A stretch of DNA of 64,000 bases from Sulfitobacter guttiformis (GCF_003610455.1 NZ_RAQK01000001.1:2108001-2172000); one strand, 5' to 3'. Positions 34,933-44,339 are shown, counted from the stretch's first letter. Translations and numbers: made by a program. The notes: generated from the sequence alone by a model not told the origin.

Positions 34933-36141
34933 TCATCCGGCAAGCGCATTTAGCCCCACAATCGGCATGAGTATCGACATCACCAGCAGCATCACGATCC
35001 CGCCCATGATCAAAAGGACCGCAGGTTCTACCAAGGCCACGATTGTGGTCACTGTCGCCTTGAGAGAGGCGGCCTGGTCTGTGGCGGCGCGGTCCAGACT
35101 ATCACCCAGACGCCCGCCTGCCTCGCCGCTTGCAATCATCGCGATCAGCATCGGGGGAAAGACGCCTGATGCCTCCACAGACTTTGACAGGCTGGCACCT
35201 TCGGATACATCTTGGGTGATGCGCGCAACCCTCGTACGGATATAGCGGTTGGGAACCGTACCTGCGGCCGCCGCCAACGCATCGGCAAGGGGCACACCCG
35301 ATTGCACCAGCGTCGCAAGCGTGCCAGAGAACTGCGCAGAATTCAGGCGCAGGGCTAAGCCGCTAAAGAGAGGCACACGGGTCAGCCACCTGTCCCAGAC
35401 AAGCCGCATTTCGGGCTGCCGCAGAAGGGTGAGAACGCTGACAATCGCGGCGATGAGCAACACCGCTGAAACCGTCCCCCAGCGTTGCATCCATTCTGAC
35501 ACGGCGATGAGCGCACGGGTCAGGGCAGGCAGTTCGGCGCCGCGGGCGGTAAATACCCGCACAATGTCAGGCACGACAAACGTCAGCAGAGCCACGATCA
35601 CACCCAGTGACACAACCGCCAGCAATGCGGGATAGATCAGTGCCAATTGCAAGCTTTGCCGGTTGCGGGCGCGGTCCTCGATGTGGTTCGCCAGATGTTC
35701 CATCACCTGCGGCAGCTTGCCTGCACTCTCGCCTGCTTTCACGGATGCTCGGTAATATTCGTCAAAACTGCCCTGCGCATCCTCAAGCGCGTCCGCCAGA
35801 CTGCGTCCGTCGACGATCGCGCTGCGCAAATTAAGGAGCAGGGACATGTCCCGTGCCCCCGTTATCTGATCCGCCACAATCTTCAGAGCGTCCTCGATCC
35901 GCACCTGTGCACCAATCAGGGTGGCCAGTTGCCGTGTAACAAGTACCTGTTTTTTCAGGCTCAGGCGATGGGGGCGCAGGGAAGTGGCCCCGCCTGCGGG
36001 TCGCATTGTGGCTTCTACCGACAGCGGCAGCAGATTGCGCTTGCGCAGATCGGCACGGGCCGCCGTCAGCGAGGCGGCCTCTAGCAGGCCCTTGCTTTTC
36101 TTACCGGATGTATCGACGGCGCGATAGGTGAACGCAGGCAT
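34933..36141 (-). CDS. gspF: Type II secretion inner-membrane platform protein GspF
   Basis: The 402-residue protein has two repeated T2SSF domains (about 60-190 and 265-385) and three membrane helices. MPAFTYRAVDTSGKKSKGLLEAASLTAARADL at the N-terminus, LATLIGAQVRIEDALKIVADQ and LATLVQSGVPLADALAAAAG are family motifs. It couples the GspE motor to pseudopilus assembly. It begins two bases after gspE stops. Confidence 0.93.
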   Translation of the reverse strand: MPAFTYRAVDTSGKKSKGLLEAASLTAARADLRKRNLLPLSVEATMRPAGGATSLRPHRLSLKKQVLVTRQLATLIGAQVRIEDALKIVADQITGARDMSLLLNLRSAIVDGRSLADALEDAQGSFDEYYRASVKAGESAGKLPQVMEHLANHIEDRARNRQSLQLALIYPALLAVVSLGVIVALLTFVVPDIVRVFTARGAELPALTRALIAVSEWMQRWGTVSAVLLIAAIVSVLTLLRQPEMRLVWDRWLTRVPLFSGLALRLNSAQFSGTLATLVQSGVPLADALAAAAGTVPNRYIRTRVARITQDVSEGASLSKSVEASGVFPPMLIAMIASGEAGGRLGDSLDRAATDQAASLKATVTTIVALVEPAVLLIMGGIVMLLVMSILMPIVGLNALAG

Positions 36142-36143
36142 GT

Positions 36144-37634
36144 TCAGCGCTCGCCCAGAATGGCATCTTCGCGGACTGCACGTGCGACCTCATGAACTGT
36201 CGTGAGGCCCTGACGGACCTTTTCCACGCCATCTTGCAGAATTCCAGGGGCGGTCTTGCGCGCCTCGGCTGCCATCGCGGCTTCAGATGCACCTTCGTGG
36301 ATCATACTTTCGAGCGTGGGCGTCATAACGATGATCTCGTAGATTGGTAACCGCCCGCGGTAGCCTGTTCCGGCACAGGCATCGCATCCCTTGGCCTCGT
36401 AAATCTCGAGGCCGGCTTCGGCGACGCCCGACAAGAGCGCGGCTTCACTCTGGCTCAGGGCATGGGGAGTCCGACACTCGGGGCAGAGTTTGCGTACCAG
36501 ACGTTGTGCCACCAGCCCGCGCAACATCGGAGCAAGTAAGAACCGCTCGACCCCCATATCAATGAGGCGCGAGACGGCGCCAATCGCTGTATTGGTATGG
36601 AGGGTCGACATCACAAGGTGTCCGGTCATCGCGCTCTCAACCGCGATCTTGGCGGTTTCGCCATCGCGTATCTCGCCTACCATAATCACATCGGGGTCTT
36701 GACGCAAAATCGCGCGCAAGCCGCGCGCGAAAGTCATTTCAGTCTTTGCATTAACCTGAATTTGGCCGACCCCGTCCATAGAGTATTCGATGGGGTCCTC
36801 GACGGTAAGGATGTTACGCTCACGGTCGTTGAGCGCGTGCAGCGCGGCATAAAGCGATGTTGTTTTGCCCGAACCGGTCGGTCCAGTGACCAGAACCAGC
36901 CCCTCCGGCGCTGTGATGATTTGGTTGAATGCGGCAGTGTCACGCTGCGACAGACCCAGATGGCCGATGCCCAGCTGCGTCTGCCCCCTGTCCAGCAGAC
37001 GCAGAACAACCCGCTCCCCGAACTGCGAGGGCAGCGTAGAAATTCGTACATCCAGCTCGTAACTGCCGACGCGTAAACTCACCCGGCCATCCTGCGGCAG
37101 CCGCTTTTCCGCGATATCGAGCTTGCCCATCACCTTGAGGCGGCTGGACAATTGCGGGGCTAAAGCGCGGTTAGGCGTCAACACCTCACGCAGGACGCCG
37201 TCCACGCGGAAGCGGACCACGAGGCGTTTCTCCTCAACCTCGATATGGATGTCGGATGCACCGTCCTTGACTGCTTCGAGGAGAAGCGCGTTGATCAGGC
37301 GCACAACCGGTGCATCATCCTTTTGGTCCAGCAGATCGTCGACGGAGGCGGCCGTTTCCGCCAAGGCGCTGAGGTCATCCCGTTCGGCCCCTGCCATTTG
37401 TGCAGCTTCCGATGCGCTGTCGCGATAGGTTTTGGACAGGGCCGTATCAAAGGTCGCAGCATCCACTGCTTCGAACGAAACCAGCCGCCCCGCAATGCGC
37501 TGGGCCTCGATCAAGGCCGAGACAGAGGCGGTTTCAAGATGTTGGCAGACGTGTTTTTCTGCGAACTCGGCAGGCTTTTGCAGCAAGACGCCATTCGCCT
37601 TTGCGAAACTGTAACTCAGAGGGGTAAAGGTCAT
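36144..37634 (-). CDS. gspE: Type II secretion ATPase GspE
   Basis: The 496-residue motor has an N-terminal domain for GspL binding and a C-terminal ATPase. Walker A TGPTGSGKTT lies near 248-257, the Asp box LTVEDPIEYSMDG follows, and Walker B is in DVIMVGEIRD. The zinc-type tetracysteine CPEC...CDAC (about 382-421) is present, as in canonical GspE. It hydrolyses ATP to add pseudopilin subunits through GspF. ATGA overlap with gspM. Confidence 0.94.
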   Translation of the reverse strand: MTFTPLSYSFAKANGVLLQKPAEFAEKHVCQHLETASVSALIEAQRIAGRLVSFEAVDAATFDTALSKTYRDSASEAAQMAGAERDDLSALAETAASVDDLLDQKDDAPVVRLINALLLEAVKDGASDIHIEVEEKRLVVRFRVDGVLREVLTPNRALAPQLSSRLKVMGKLDIAEKRLPQDGRVSLRVGSYELDVRISTLPSQFGERVVLRLLDRGQTQLGIGHLGLSQRDTAAFNQIITAPEGLVLVTGPTGSGKTTSLYAALHALNDRERNILTVEDPIEYSMDGVGQIQVNAKTEMTFARGLRAILRQDPDVIMVGEIRDGETAKIAVESAMTGHLVMSTLHTNTAIGAVSRLIDMGVERFLLAPMLRGLVAQRLVRKLCPECRTPHALSQSEAALLSGVAEAGLEIYEAKGCDACAGTGYRGRLPIYEIIVMTPTLESMIHEGASEAAMAAEARKTAPGILQDGVEKVRQGLTTVHEVARAVREDAILGER

Positions 37635-38089
37635 TGTACATCCTCAAGGGTGAGCCGGAGACTGATCTGACCAGGCTCGGTCAGGCGGTCCATTTCGACA
37701 GCGACAGCGCGCACACCACTTGAAGCCTCAAGCGAAGCAATCCATGAGGTCACCTCGGCAAATCCTGCTTTTGCAACCGTGATGCGCAGCCGTTCGCCGT
37801 CAGGATCAAGGCGGGCCAGCGGGATGCCGGCCTCTTCGGCGCTTTGTGTAACGCGCGGGCCAATGGGCGTTGTGGAGGCGGCGACAGGCGCAATAACGGG
37901 CGCACCGCTTGCTGCGGCTCTGGCAATCTGTAGGGTCGAGAGATAGCCTGCGATACGCGCGCTCTGGGCCTCCCGCTCCACCATCAGCGGCTGCCACACA
38001 TAAAGCCATAGACCAAGCATAACCAAGACGCCGCCACCACCCAGCACCATTACACACTCGCGAGGGTTCAGCTTTTGCATGATATTCAC
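37631..38089 (-). CDS. gspM: Type II secretion inner-membrane protein GspM
   Basis: The 152-residue protein has one N-terminal membrane helix (about 13-32, VMVLGGGGVLVMLGLWLYVW) and a small periplasmic ferredoxin-like domain, the normal GspM size and layout. It binds GspL and the platform. It overlaps gspL and gspE by four bases on each side. Sequence identity to GspM is always low; the position between gspL and gspE strengthens the call. Confidence 0.85.
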   Translation of the reverse strand: MNIMQKLNPRECVMVLGGGGVLVMLGLWLYVWQPLMVEREAQSARIAGYLSTLQIARAAASGAPVIAPVAASTTPIGPRVTQSAEEAGIPLARLDPDGERLRITVAKAGFAEVTSWIASLEASSGVRAVAVEMDRLTEPGQISLRLTLEDVQ

Positions 38090-39243
38090 GGGCGGACCGT
38101 CAATTCAGCCCGCGCAGCCCCGGAATCCACCGCAGCGGAGCCGACTGTGATCAAAAGGCCGCTATCCTTCAGACCGGTTTCTGCGCGTTGCAGGGCACCC
38201 AGATCAGCGGCCTCGACGGTTAGGCGCAGCGTATCACCGGCCCAGTTCAACTGACGAAACTGGACCGCATCCGGCAGCAGCAGCAGCGCCTCGGCCACAC
38301 GGTCCATGAGTGGCAAAAACGATGACCCGCGTTGCGGTGCAGCCAGTGCAGCAAGCTGGCGCTGCAACAGGGCAGGCGGATCATCGGGCGAGGCATCGGG
38401 CAGCAAGGGGGTGAGCGCGCGCGCGGCATCTGCCCGCAAATCCTGTGCGATGGCCTTTTGGGCCCGCACATCCAGAACCGCAATGCCAAGGTGGAACAGT
38501 GCGGCGATCGCCGCGCAGGCCGCCAGCAGTTTCAGCGGTCTGGCAAAACCCTGTGAAGGCCGGTAAACGCCCTGCCGTAGATCGGCGGCAAACAAGCTGT
38601 CCGGTTGTGGCACTTCCTGTGCCGATAGGTCGTTGCATGGGAAACCTGCCGGCAGGTCAGCCCCGTAGCTGTCAACGCGCGGTTTGCCCGCAGCTTGCCA
38701 GATGTGAGCAAGCACATCCGCATGTACCGCGAAACCTGTCCCGTCAGAGGCGCGGACCAGAACACGGTCGGCGTGACGATAGGCCCGCCAAACCACGTGG
38801 CCAGCCGCGTCAGCGACTGGTGGGTGAATAAGAGCTTGCTCGGGGATTATCGCGCTGTCCGGCGAACCCTTCTCTAGATAGCGAAGAAGGCATGAAACAT
38901 CTATCGTCGCCGCCAACGTCATCCCATCGGATCTGTCGCCCAGCAGCGAAAAATGTGTCTGCTCCAACGGGCAGGCGATTGCATCCTCGAGTGCAAAGGG
39001 AAGGGCCGCTGCTTGTTGCCGTGTTGATTTCACAGGAAGAGCAATGGAATGCAGGCCAACATTTTCCGCAGGTACAACTGTGAACCCCTGATCAACTGCG
39101 CGTAATGCCAACGCGTGCAATGGACCATACGCAGCGAGGTGCTGGACGCTACCGCTCTTTGATGAGACATCAGGATTTGCCGCGTCAGGCGAGGTGCTTG
39201 GCGCGGTAACTTTCTGAAAAAAAAGAGATTTTTTTGTTTTCAC
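38086..39243 (-). CDS. gspL: Type II secretion protein GspL, GTG start and A/T-rich 5' end
   Basis: The 385-residue protein has a cytoplasmic actin-like domain (from about residue 30: LAAYGPLHALALRAVDQGF, then ALPFALEDAIACPLEQTHFSL), one membrane helix near 240 and a C-terminal periplasmic ferredoxin-like domain. It recruits GspE to the platform. The first codons (GTG AAA ACA AAA AAA TCT CTT TTT TTT) contain A7 and T8 runs in the coding strand and no clear Shine-Dalgarno sequence is visible, so translation may start differently or be slippage-prone. It is the first gene of the L-M-E-F block. Confidence 0.85.
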   Translation of the reverse strand: MKTKKSLFFQKVTAPSTSPDAANPDVSSKSGSVQHLAAYGPLHALALRAVDQGFTVVPAENVGLHSIALPVKSTRQQAAALPFALEDAIACPLEQTHFSLLGDRSDGMTLAATIDVSCLLRYLEKGSPDSAIIPEQALIHPPVADAAGHVVWRAYRHADRVLVRASDGTGFAVHADVLAHIWQAAGKPRVDSYGADLPAGFPCNDLSAQEVPQPDSLFAADLRQGVYRPSQGFARPLKLLAACAAIAALFHLGIAVLDVRAQKAIAQDLRADAARALTPLLPDASPDDPPALLQRQLAALAAPQRGSSFLPLMDRVAEALLLLPDAVQFRQLNWAGDTLRLTVEAADLGALQRAETGLKDSGLLITVGSAAVDSGAARAELTVRP

Positions 39244-39345
39244 GGAGTGTTTCTATGTTATACTTTTAGTGGGGCTTCTTCTATTTGTCCTTGTCGTATG
39301 TCGGTTAGCATATCCCACATACGGTATAGTTAGGAGATAAGTTTC
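39244..39345. promoter_or_regulatory. Divergent promoter region between gspL and gspG
   Basis: This 102-base gap must hold the promoters of the gspLMEF and gspGHICD blocks. It is AT-rich, with GTTATACT near 39258 as a possible -10-like sequence, and ends in TTAGGAGATAAGTTTC, a strong ribosome-binding site for gspG. No palindrome suggests a specific regulator. Confidence 0.4.
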
Positions 39346-39840
39346 ATGTTTGACCGGAAAATTGCCCGCTGCATTTTGTGCAAGCGCGGCATTGCAAGGC
39401 CGCGCAAGGCGGACGCTGGTGTCACATTGATCGAGATGATGGTCGTTCTGGTCATTATCGCGGTTGTCGCTGCCATGGTCGTGCCAAATGTCATTGGCCG
39501 TCCGGATGAGGCACGGGTCACCGTGACGCAAACCGATCTACGCTCTATTGCCGGTGCGCTGGAGCTTTACCGCCTTGATAACCGTGTTTATCCCACCAGC
39601 GCGCAAGGCCTGTCGGCACTGGTCGAGCGTCCTACAATCGCGCCGGAGCCTGTCAGTTGGGCATCGGGAGGGTATCTCGCGGTGATGCCGCAGGATCCAT
39701 GGGGCGCGCCCTATGTCTACAAGTCACCAGGCGAAAGTGGGCGCTTTGACCTCATCAGTCTCGGGGCGGATGGCCAGCCCGGCGGTGACGGGGTGAATGC
39801 GGATATACAGCTCGGTACGGCTACAGCCTCGAATGGCTGA
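39346..39840 (+). CDS. gspG: Type II secretion major pseudopilin GspG
   Basis: The 164-residue protein has a long basic leader ending ADAG, then VTLIEMMVVLVIIAVVAAMVVPN, the class III prepilin signal with Glu at +5. The globular part has LRSIAGALELYRLDNRVYPT, the calcium-site loop YPTSAQGL and PWGAPYVY, all characteristic of the major pseudopilin. AGGAGATAA lies just upstream. It should form the pseudopilus shaft after cleavage by the short prepilin peptidase encoded near 29.5 kb. Confidence 0.94.
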   Translation: MFDRKIARCILCKRGIARPRKADAGVTLIEMMVVLVIIAVVAAMVVPNVIGRPDEARVTVTQTDLRSIAGALELYRLDNRVYPTSAQGLSALVERPTIAPEPVSWASGGYLAVMPQDPWGAPYVYKSPGESGRFDLISLGADGQPGGDGVNADIQLGTATASNG

Positions 39841-40312
39841 GCAACGATCCCTTGATGCTGGCGTTACGCTGATCGAGATCCTTGTTGTGCTGGTGCTGAT
39901 CGGGGTGAGTGCGGGTGTGATCCTGTACGCACTCCCCTCTGCGCCCAATTCGCGCACAGTCGCCCAAGAGGCAGACCTTTTAATGTCGCGCCTTAACATC
40001 GCAGCCGAGCGCAGCCTTATAGATGGCAAGTTATTCAGGCTTAACTGGACGCTCGATTCGTATAGTTTTGAGGAGTGGTCTGAGGGTGCGTGGCAAAATG
40101 CATCTGGTGCGCCTCTGGCTGAGAACCACCGGCTCGCCGATGATCTGTTGCTTTCGGGTCCTGCCGGCGCGCAGCGTGGTACCGTACGGATTACGCCGGA
40201 TTTGTTGCCCAATAGCGCAGGGGTGGATGTTTTGCGTCTGGCATCAGGCCATTTGGGACGCATTCTTACATTCGATGGTGCCTCTGCCGTCTTGTCGGAC
40301 GCCACGCAATGA
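39833..40312 (+). CDS. gspH: Type II secretion minor pseudopilin GspH
   Basis: The start at 39833 (MAEQRSLDAGVTLIEILVVL) gives a short leader, a DAG/VTLIE cleavage motif and an eight-base overlap with gspG. The 159-residue protein has the beta-rich GspH/FimT-type C-terminal domain (AERSLIDGKLFRLNWTLDSYSF). It probably sits at the tip-shaft junction of the pseudopilus. Confidence 0.88.
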   Translation: MAEQRSLDAGVTLIEILVVLVLIGVSAGVILYALPSAPNSRTVAQEADLLMSRLNIAAERSLIDGKLFRLNWTLDSYSFEEWSEGAWQNASGAPLAENHRLADDLLLSGPAGAQRGTVRITPDLLPNSAGVDVLRLASGHLGRILTFDGASAVLSDATQ

Positions 40313-40686
40313 CCCGCCCTCGCGACACGCAGGCAGGGTTTACCCTGATCGAAACACTGGTCGCGCTTGCGGTGCTGGCAGTAGGTTCTGTTACACTGCT
40401 TGTCGGGGTAGAGCGTCATGTGGCAGGTATGCGGGGCCTTTCGGACAGGGTTGCGGCGCGTTGGGTTGCGGAAAACGCGCTGGCCGCGACGACCCTCGGC
40501 GTGGACATGATACCGGCATGGTCCAATGCGCTCGGAGTCGATTGGACAGTGCGGCAGGAAGTATTGCCACTGGCTGGCTCGGGTTTGAGTGCAGTGACGG
40601 CACGGGTTTTCGACCCTCTGCAGGGGCCTGACGGCGCGTTGGTGGCGCTAACGGCTTATCTCGCAATTGGGGGGACAGACCAATGA
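40309..40686 (+). CDS. gspI: Type II secretion minor pseudopilin GspI
   Basis: The 125-residue protein opens with a short leader QAG followed by FTLIETLVALAVLAVG, the prepilin signal with Glu at +5. VAARWVAENALA and WTVRQEVLPLAGSGLSAVTARVF match the small GspI domain. It nucleates the tip with GspJ and GspK, which are encoded in a different block on the other strand. ATGA overlaps both neighbours. Confidence 0.88.
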   Translation: MTRPRDTQAGFTLIETLVALAVLAVGSVTLLVGVERHVAGMRGLSDRVAARWVAENALAATTLGVDMIPAWSNALGVDWTVRQEVLPLAGSGLSAVTARVFDPLQGPDGALVALTAYLAIGGTDQ

Positions 40687-41570
40687 CAGCACCGCGTGTT
40701 TGGATGTTGAGCTTGTTGTTGGTGGCCGTATTTTTTGCCTCTGCGACATATGCGGTTTTGCAACTCGTGTGGCACAGAGCGGGCCATACCAGTGTGATGC
40801 CTCTTGCTGTGGTGACACCCGAAGTTGCCGCGGCGCAGGCGCTGACCCGCGATGTAGACAGTATCGTAGCATTGGCGCCTTTTGGTCAGGTGATTAGTCT
40901 TGCGCAAACAGCAACAGAACCGGTCGCACGCACCTCGGTCAACCTTGCTTTGCGCGGCGTGCTGGTTGATCCTGATCCCGCCCAATCACGTGCCTTTATT
41001 CTTGTCGATGGGAGCACCTCGGTATTCAGTGTTGGAGATGACGTCGAACAGACGGAGTTGGTTGCTATAAATGCGGATACGATCACGCTCAAATCCGGTG
41101 ATGAATTAATTGTTTTGGGGTTTTCAGGGGTTTTGGGCGCACCAGGATCTACCCAAGTGCAAACTGATCAGGCGCCAGTCGACGAAACGGGCGATCCTTT
41201 TGCCCGTTTGGCAGCCGCTTTGATACCGGGCAACGGCTCGATTGATCTGCGGGATGCACCCCCTCCAGAGACGACCGAGGAATACATAAACCAGTGGCGC
41301 GACCGGATCACGCAAAATCCGCAAGCGGCGATGGAAAGTGTCGGCGTGGAACTGGTGGAAAATGGTTACAGGGTAAAGACCGACCCCGACATCGGCGTGA
41401 CTTTAGCTGGGTTAAAGGCGGGTGATGTGATAACCCGGCTTAACGGCCAGACGGTGGGTGATCTGGACAGTGATAAACTGCTCTATGACGAGGTCGCAGC
41501 GGCGGGGATTGCCCGCTTGGAAGTGGTGCGGAACGGACAGGCGTTGTTGCTGTCTTTTCCGCTGAGGTAG
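40683..41570 (+). CDS. gspC: Type II secretion protein GspC with PDZ-like C-terminus
   Basis: The 295-residue protein has one N-terminal membrane anchor (about 5-28), a periplasmic homology region (about 85-145, NLALRGVLVDPDPAQSRAFILVDG) that contacts the secretin N0 domain, and a C-terminal PDZ domain (about 215-290) with GVTLAGLKAGDVITRLNGQTVGDL. GspC links the inner platform to GspD and is thought to select clients. It overlaps gspI and is followed 20 bases later by gspD. Confidence 0.9.
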   Translation: MTAPRVWMLSLLLVAVFFASATYAVLQLVWHRAGHTSVMPLAVVTPEVAAAQALTRDVDSIVALAPFGQVISLAQTATEPVARTSVNLALRGVLVDPDPAQSRAFILVDGSTSVFSVGDDVEQTELVAINADTITLKSGDELIVLGFSGVLGAPGSTQVQTDQAPVDETGDPFARLAAALIPGNGSIDLRDAPPPETTEEYINQWRDRITQNPQAAMESVGVELVENGYRVKTDPDIGVTLAGLKAGDVITRLNGQTVGDLDSDKLLYDEVAAAGIARLEVVRNGQALLLSFPLR

Positions 41571-41590
41571 TTGGGATGAGGGTGGAGATA

Positions 41591-43510
41591 ATGCGCAAAT
41601 TTGCATGGCTTGTGATGTTCGTGATCTTGCTTTTCCCTGCTGTACTTTCGGCTCAGGAGATTGCCCTCGACGATACAAAAGCCGAATTCGTGGTTAATTT
41701 GCGTAATGCAGAGATTTCCATTCTGGCTGAGCAGGTGTCGGAAATCACACAACGTACACTCGTGATTGATCCTGATCTGGCGGGCAACGTGACGGTTATT
41801 TCTGCAACCCCGCTGACGCAGGCGGGTGTGTGGTCCCTGTTCCAATCTATGCTGCGGGTCCGCGGGTTTGTCGCGGTCGAAAGTGGGGTTATCTGGGAGG
41901 TTGTGCCCGAGAACCAGTCGATTGCCAAAGGCGGCACTGTGCCACCCGGTGGGCGTGCAGGTGATCAGGATGTTATCACAAAGCTTGTCCCGCTTGACCG
42001 GCTTCCTTCTGCCGAGGCGGTGCGCGTCTTGCGACCCCTAGTCGCTCAAACCGGCTATATCGAGGCACTTACCGATCCTAATGCGATCATAATCACCGAT
42101 ACTCAGGCCAACGTAGACCGCATTGTCAATATCGCACGCACTTTTGACACACCCGCCGACCAGCGCACCGAGGTGATCCGTTTCACATTTGCCGAAGCCG
42201 AAACAGTGGCTCAGGCCATGAGTGCTGTACTGGGTACCTCTGGCACAGGTGCCAAAATCTCTGTTGATGCGGCATCGAATGTTTTGCTTGTGCGCGGCAG
42301 CGAAGTCGACATCAGCCAGATCCGGCAATTAGCCCGTGATCTGGATGTGGCACCGCGTAATGATCCACAGGCGCAGAAACGAACCCATCTTTATGCACTT
42401 CAATTCGGCGATGCCGAGATAATTGCCGATATCGTTTCGGAAACCTTGCAAGGCGGTGCTGATATCGCAAACCCTGTCGCGGCAGCTGTTGAGGGTCAGG
42501 CACCGGTGCCAACCGGTCCCGCGCCGGAGGTGTCGATACAGGCCTCCACAGAGACAAATTCAATCGTGATCCGTGGCACCTCGCGCCAGATTGAGGAGGC
42601 GTCGAATCTGATTGCCGCATTGGACCAGCGCCCCAAGCAGGTCATGATCGAAGCGGCAATCGTCGAAGTGTCCGGTGACGTGGCAGAGCGATTGGGCACC
42701 CAGCTGGGTTTTGGACCGGGCGGGCAAAGCGGCGGGTTTGCGGCAACATCCTTTGGCAACGGAGGCAGTTCGCTGGGGAATGTGCTGAGCGCACTTGGCG
42801 TAAGTCAGGCCTCGGGTCTCGCGAGTGGTTTGACCTTGGGCGGCGGCGTTGACGGGTTTGGCATTCTGGTCCAGGCCCTGTCACAATCCACACAGGCAAA
42901 CCTGCTTTCGACCCCGTCTATCACAACCACAGACAATAAGGCCGCGACGATCGTAGTCGGTCAGAATGTACCGTTCCGGACCGGTTCTTTTGCGACGGAC
43001 GGTAATACCGCCACCCCCTTCACCACGATTGAACGGCGTGACGTCGGCATAACGATGCAGGTTCTTCCACGTGTGACGGCAAACGGAATTGTGCGCCTCG
43101 ACATCTCTCAGGAAGTATCGAGCCTCGTTAACGCGAATGTTGAGGGTGCTGCCGATCTGGTAACCAATCGGCGCGTGATCGAGACAACTGTTCAGGCACA
43201 GGATGGCGGGACAATCGTTCTTGGTGGTCTGATAACTGACGACAGCAACTCGTCATTGGGTAAGGTACCGGGCTTGGGCGACGCGCCCCTGATCGGCGGG
43301 CTTTTCCGCTCGCGCAGCAAGGACCAGACGCGGCGGACTCTGTTTGTGTTTCTGCGCCCCACCGTGATCGACAGCCAGCAAAAGGCGACTGCCGTGGCAC
43401 AGCGTCAGTTCCAGCGGGTGCGCAAGGCAGATGCCGCTGAACCGCCGCGCAATCTGCTCAAGGAGCGCAAGGTCAACAAATTGCCGCTGGAGATAAACGG
43501 ACTGTACTGA
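41591..43510 (+). CDS. gspD: Type II secretion outer-membrane secretin GspD
   Basis: The start at 41591 (MRKFAWLVMF) follows GGTGGAGATA; an ATG five codons earlier is possible. The 639-residue protein has a Sec signal peptide (ending LSAQ), N0 (about 25-95), N1-N3 repeats (about 120-350, with TNSIVIRGTSRQIEEASNLI) and a secretin core (about 365-600: NLLSTPSITTTDNKAATIVVGQNVPF and GGTIVLGGLI). No pilotin-binding S-domain is obvious beyond the C-terminal 40 residues, and no GspS, GspA or GspB gene is present in the block. Confidence 0.93.
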   Translation: MRKFAWLVMFVILLFPAVLSAQEIALDDTKAEFVVNLRNAEISILAEQVSEITQRTLVIDPDLAGNVTVISATPLTQAGVWSLFQSMLRVRGFVAVESGVIWEVVPENQSIAKGGTVPPGGRAGDQDVITKLVPLDRLPSAEAVRVLRPLVAQTGYIEALTDPNAIIITDTQANVDRIVNIARTFDTPADQRTEVIRFTFAEAETVAQAMSAVLGTSGTGAKISVDAASNVLLVRGSEVDISQIRQLARDLDVAPRNDPQAQKRTHLYALQFGDAEIIADIVSETLQGGADIANPVAAAVEGQAPVPTGPAPEVSIQASTETNSIVIRGTSRQIEEASNLIAALDQRPKQVMIEAAIVEVSGDVAERLGTQLGFGPGGQSGGFAATSFGNGGSSLGNVLSALGVSQASGLASGLTLGGGVDGFGILVQALSQSTQANLLSTPSITTTDNKAATIVVGQNVPFRTGSFATDGNTATPFTTIERRDVGITMQVLPRVTANGIVRLDISQEVSSLVNANVEGAADLVTNRRVIETTVQAQDGGTIVLGGLITDDSNSSLGKVPGLGDAPLIGGLFRSRSKDQTRRTLFVFLRPTVIDSQQKATAVAQRQFQRVRKADAAEPPRNLLKERKVNKLPLEINGLY

Positions 43511-43520
43511 CAGCGCGGGT

Positions 43521-44339
43521 TTATCGCGACGGGACGCTAAACGTCAGCGACGCCCATAGCGATTCCCAAAACGCGCCGCCTGACGCAATAAACAGCGCTC
43601 TATCCGGTTGCCGCATCACAACTGTATCCACCAAATAGGTGTGGTCTTGCCTTATCGGAAAACGCACGATCCCTTCAGCATCGGTTTGCGCCACTGAGGT
43701 TTGTACCATTCCTGCCGGATCCCGTTCAAACAGTGTCACGCGGTTGCTTTTAAGCGGCTCCCCCTCAAAGAGTGCCTGAAACCGGAGACCGCCGGTGATG
43801 TCCGAAGTATAGGGATTGTCGAGGGCAACAATCTCGATCTCCAATCCCCGCGCCATATCTTCCCCAGCGCCAGTCCCGACAGCAATCAATGCCTTGGAAA
43901 AGCGCGAGAACGCCTCTTTGATTGGCGTCTTGGGCAGCGAACGGGCCGCATGGGCATCTAATATCTCGAGATGGTTTTTCTCGGTCAGAAATTCGACGAA
44001 TTTCTCGTAATCCTGATATACTACTGTATTGAATTTGCTCTGGTACAACAGCGTCAGAAGGCCTTCGGATCCTACGCTTCCGGTGAGAGCTGGCACATCG
44101 CCGAAACGCCCCTGCAAGGCGGCAGTTTCTGTGCCCTGCCATGTTTCTGCACGCAGGATAACACGGGGATCCCATGACAGCGCCTGACCTTCGAGGTTTT
44201 GACCATTGAGCAGTTGTGCTGTGAAATCTGTATCCGCTGGCATTTGCCACGTCGATGGCTCGATCCAGACCTCATGTGCCTTTGCAGATGTTGAAGCGAA
44301 GGCGATTGCTACGATTAGTGCGGTCCGTGTGCGTCCCAT
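43521..44339 (-). CDS. DUF4198 periplasmic protein
   Basis: The 272-residue protein has a Sec signal peptide ending AKAHEVWIEP; the mature N-terminus starting AHEVWIEP is the DUF4198 hallmark. GGAGTTAATTT precedes the start. DUF4198 proteins have an immunoglobulin-like C-terminal part (here about 165-235, GGLRFQALFEGEPLKSNRVTLFERDPAG, with IVRFPIRQDHTYLVDTVVMR) and are often linked with metal uptake, though function is not firmly known. The new N-terminal His could bind a metal. It converges on gspD with a ten-base gap. Confidence 0.85.
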   Translation of the reverse strand: MGRTRTALIVAIAFASTSAKAHEVWIEPSTWQMPADTDFTAQLLNGQNLEGQALSWDPRVILRAETWQGTETAALQGRFGDVPALTGSVGSEGLLTLLYQSKFNTVVYQDYEKFVEFLTEKNHLEILDAHAARSLPKTPIKEAFSRFSKALIAVGTGAGEDMARGLEIEIVALDNPYTSDITGGLRFQALFEGEPLKSNRVTLFERDPAGMVQTSVAQTDAEGIVRFPIRQDHTYLVDTVVMRQPDRALFIASGGAFWESLWASLTFSVPSR

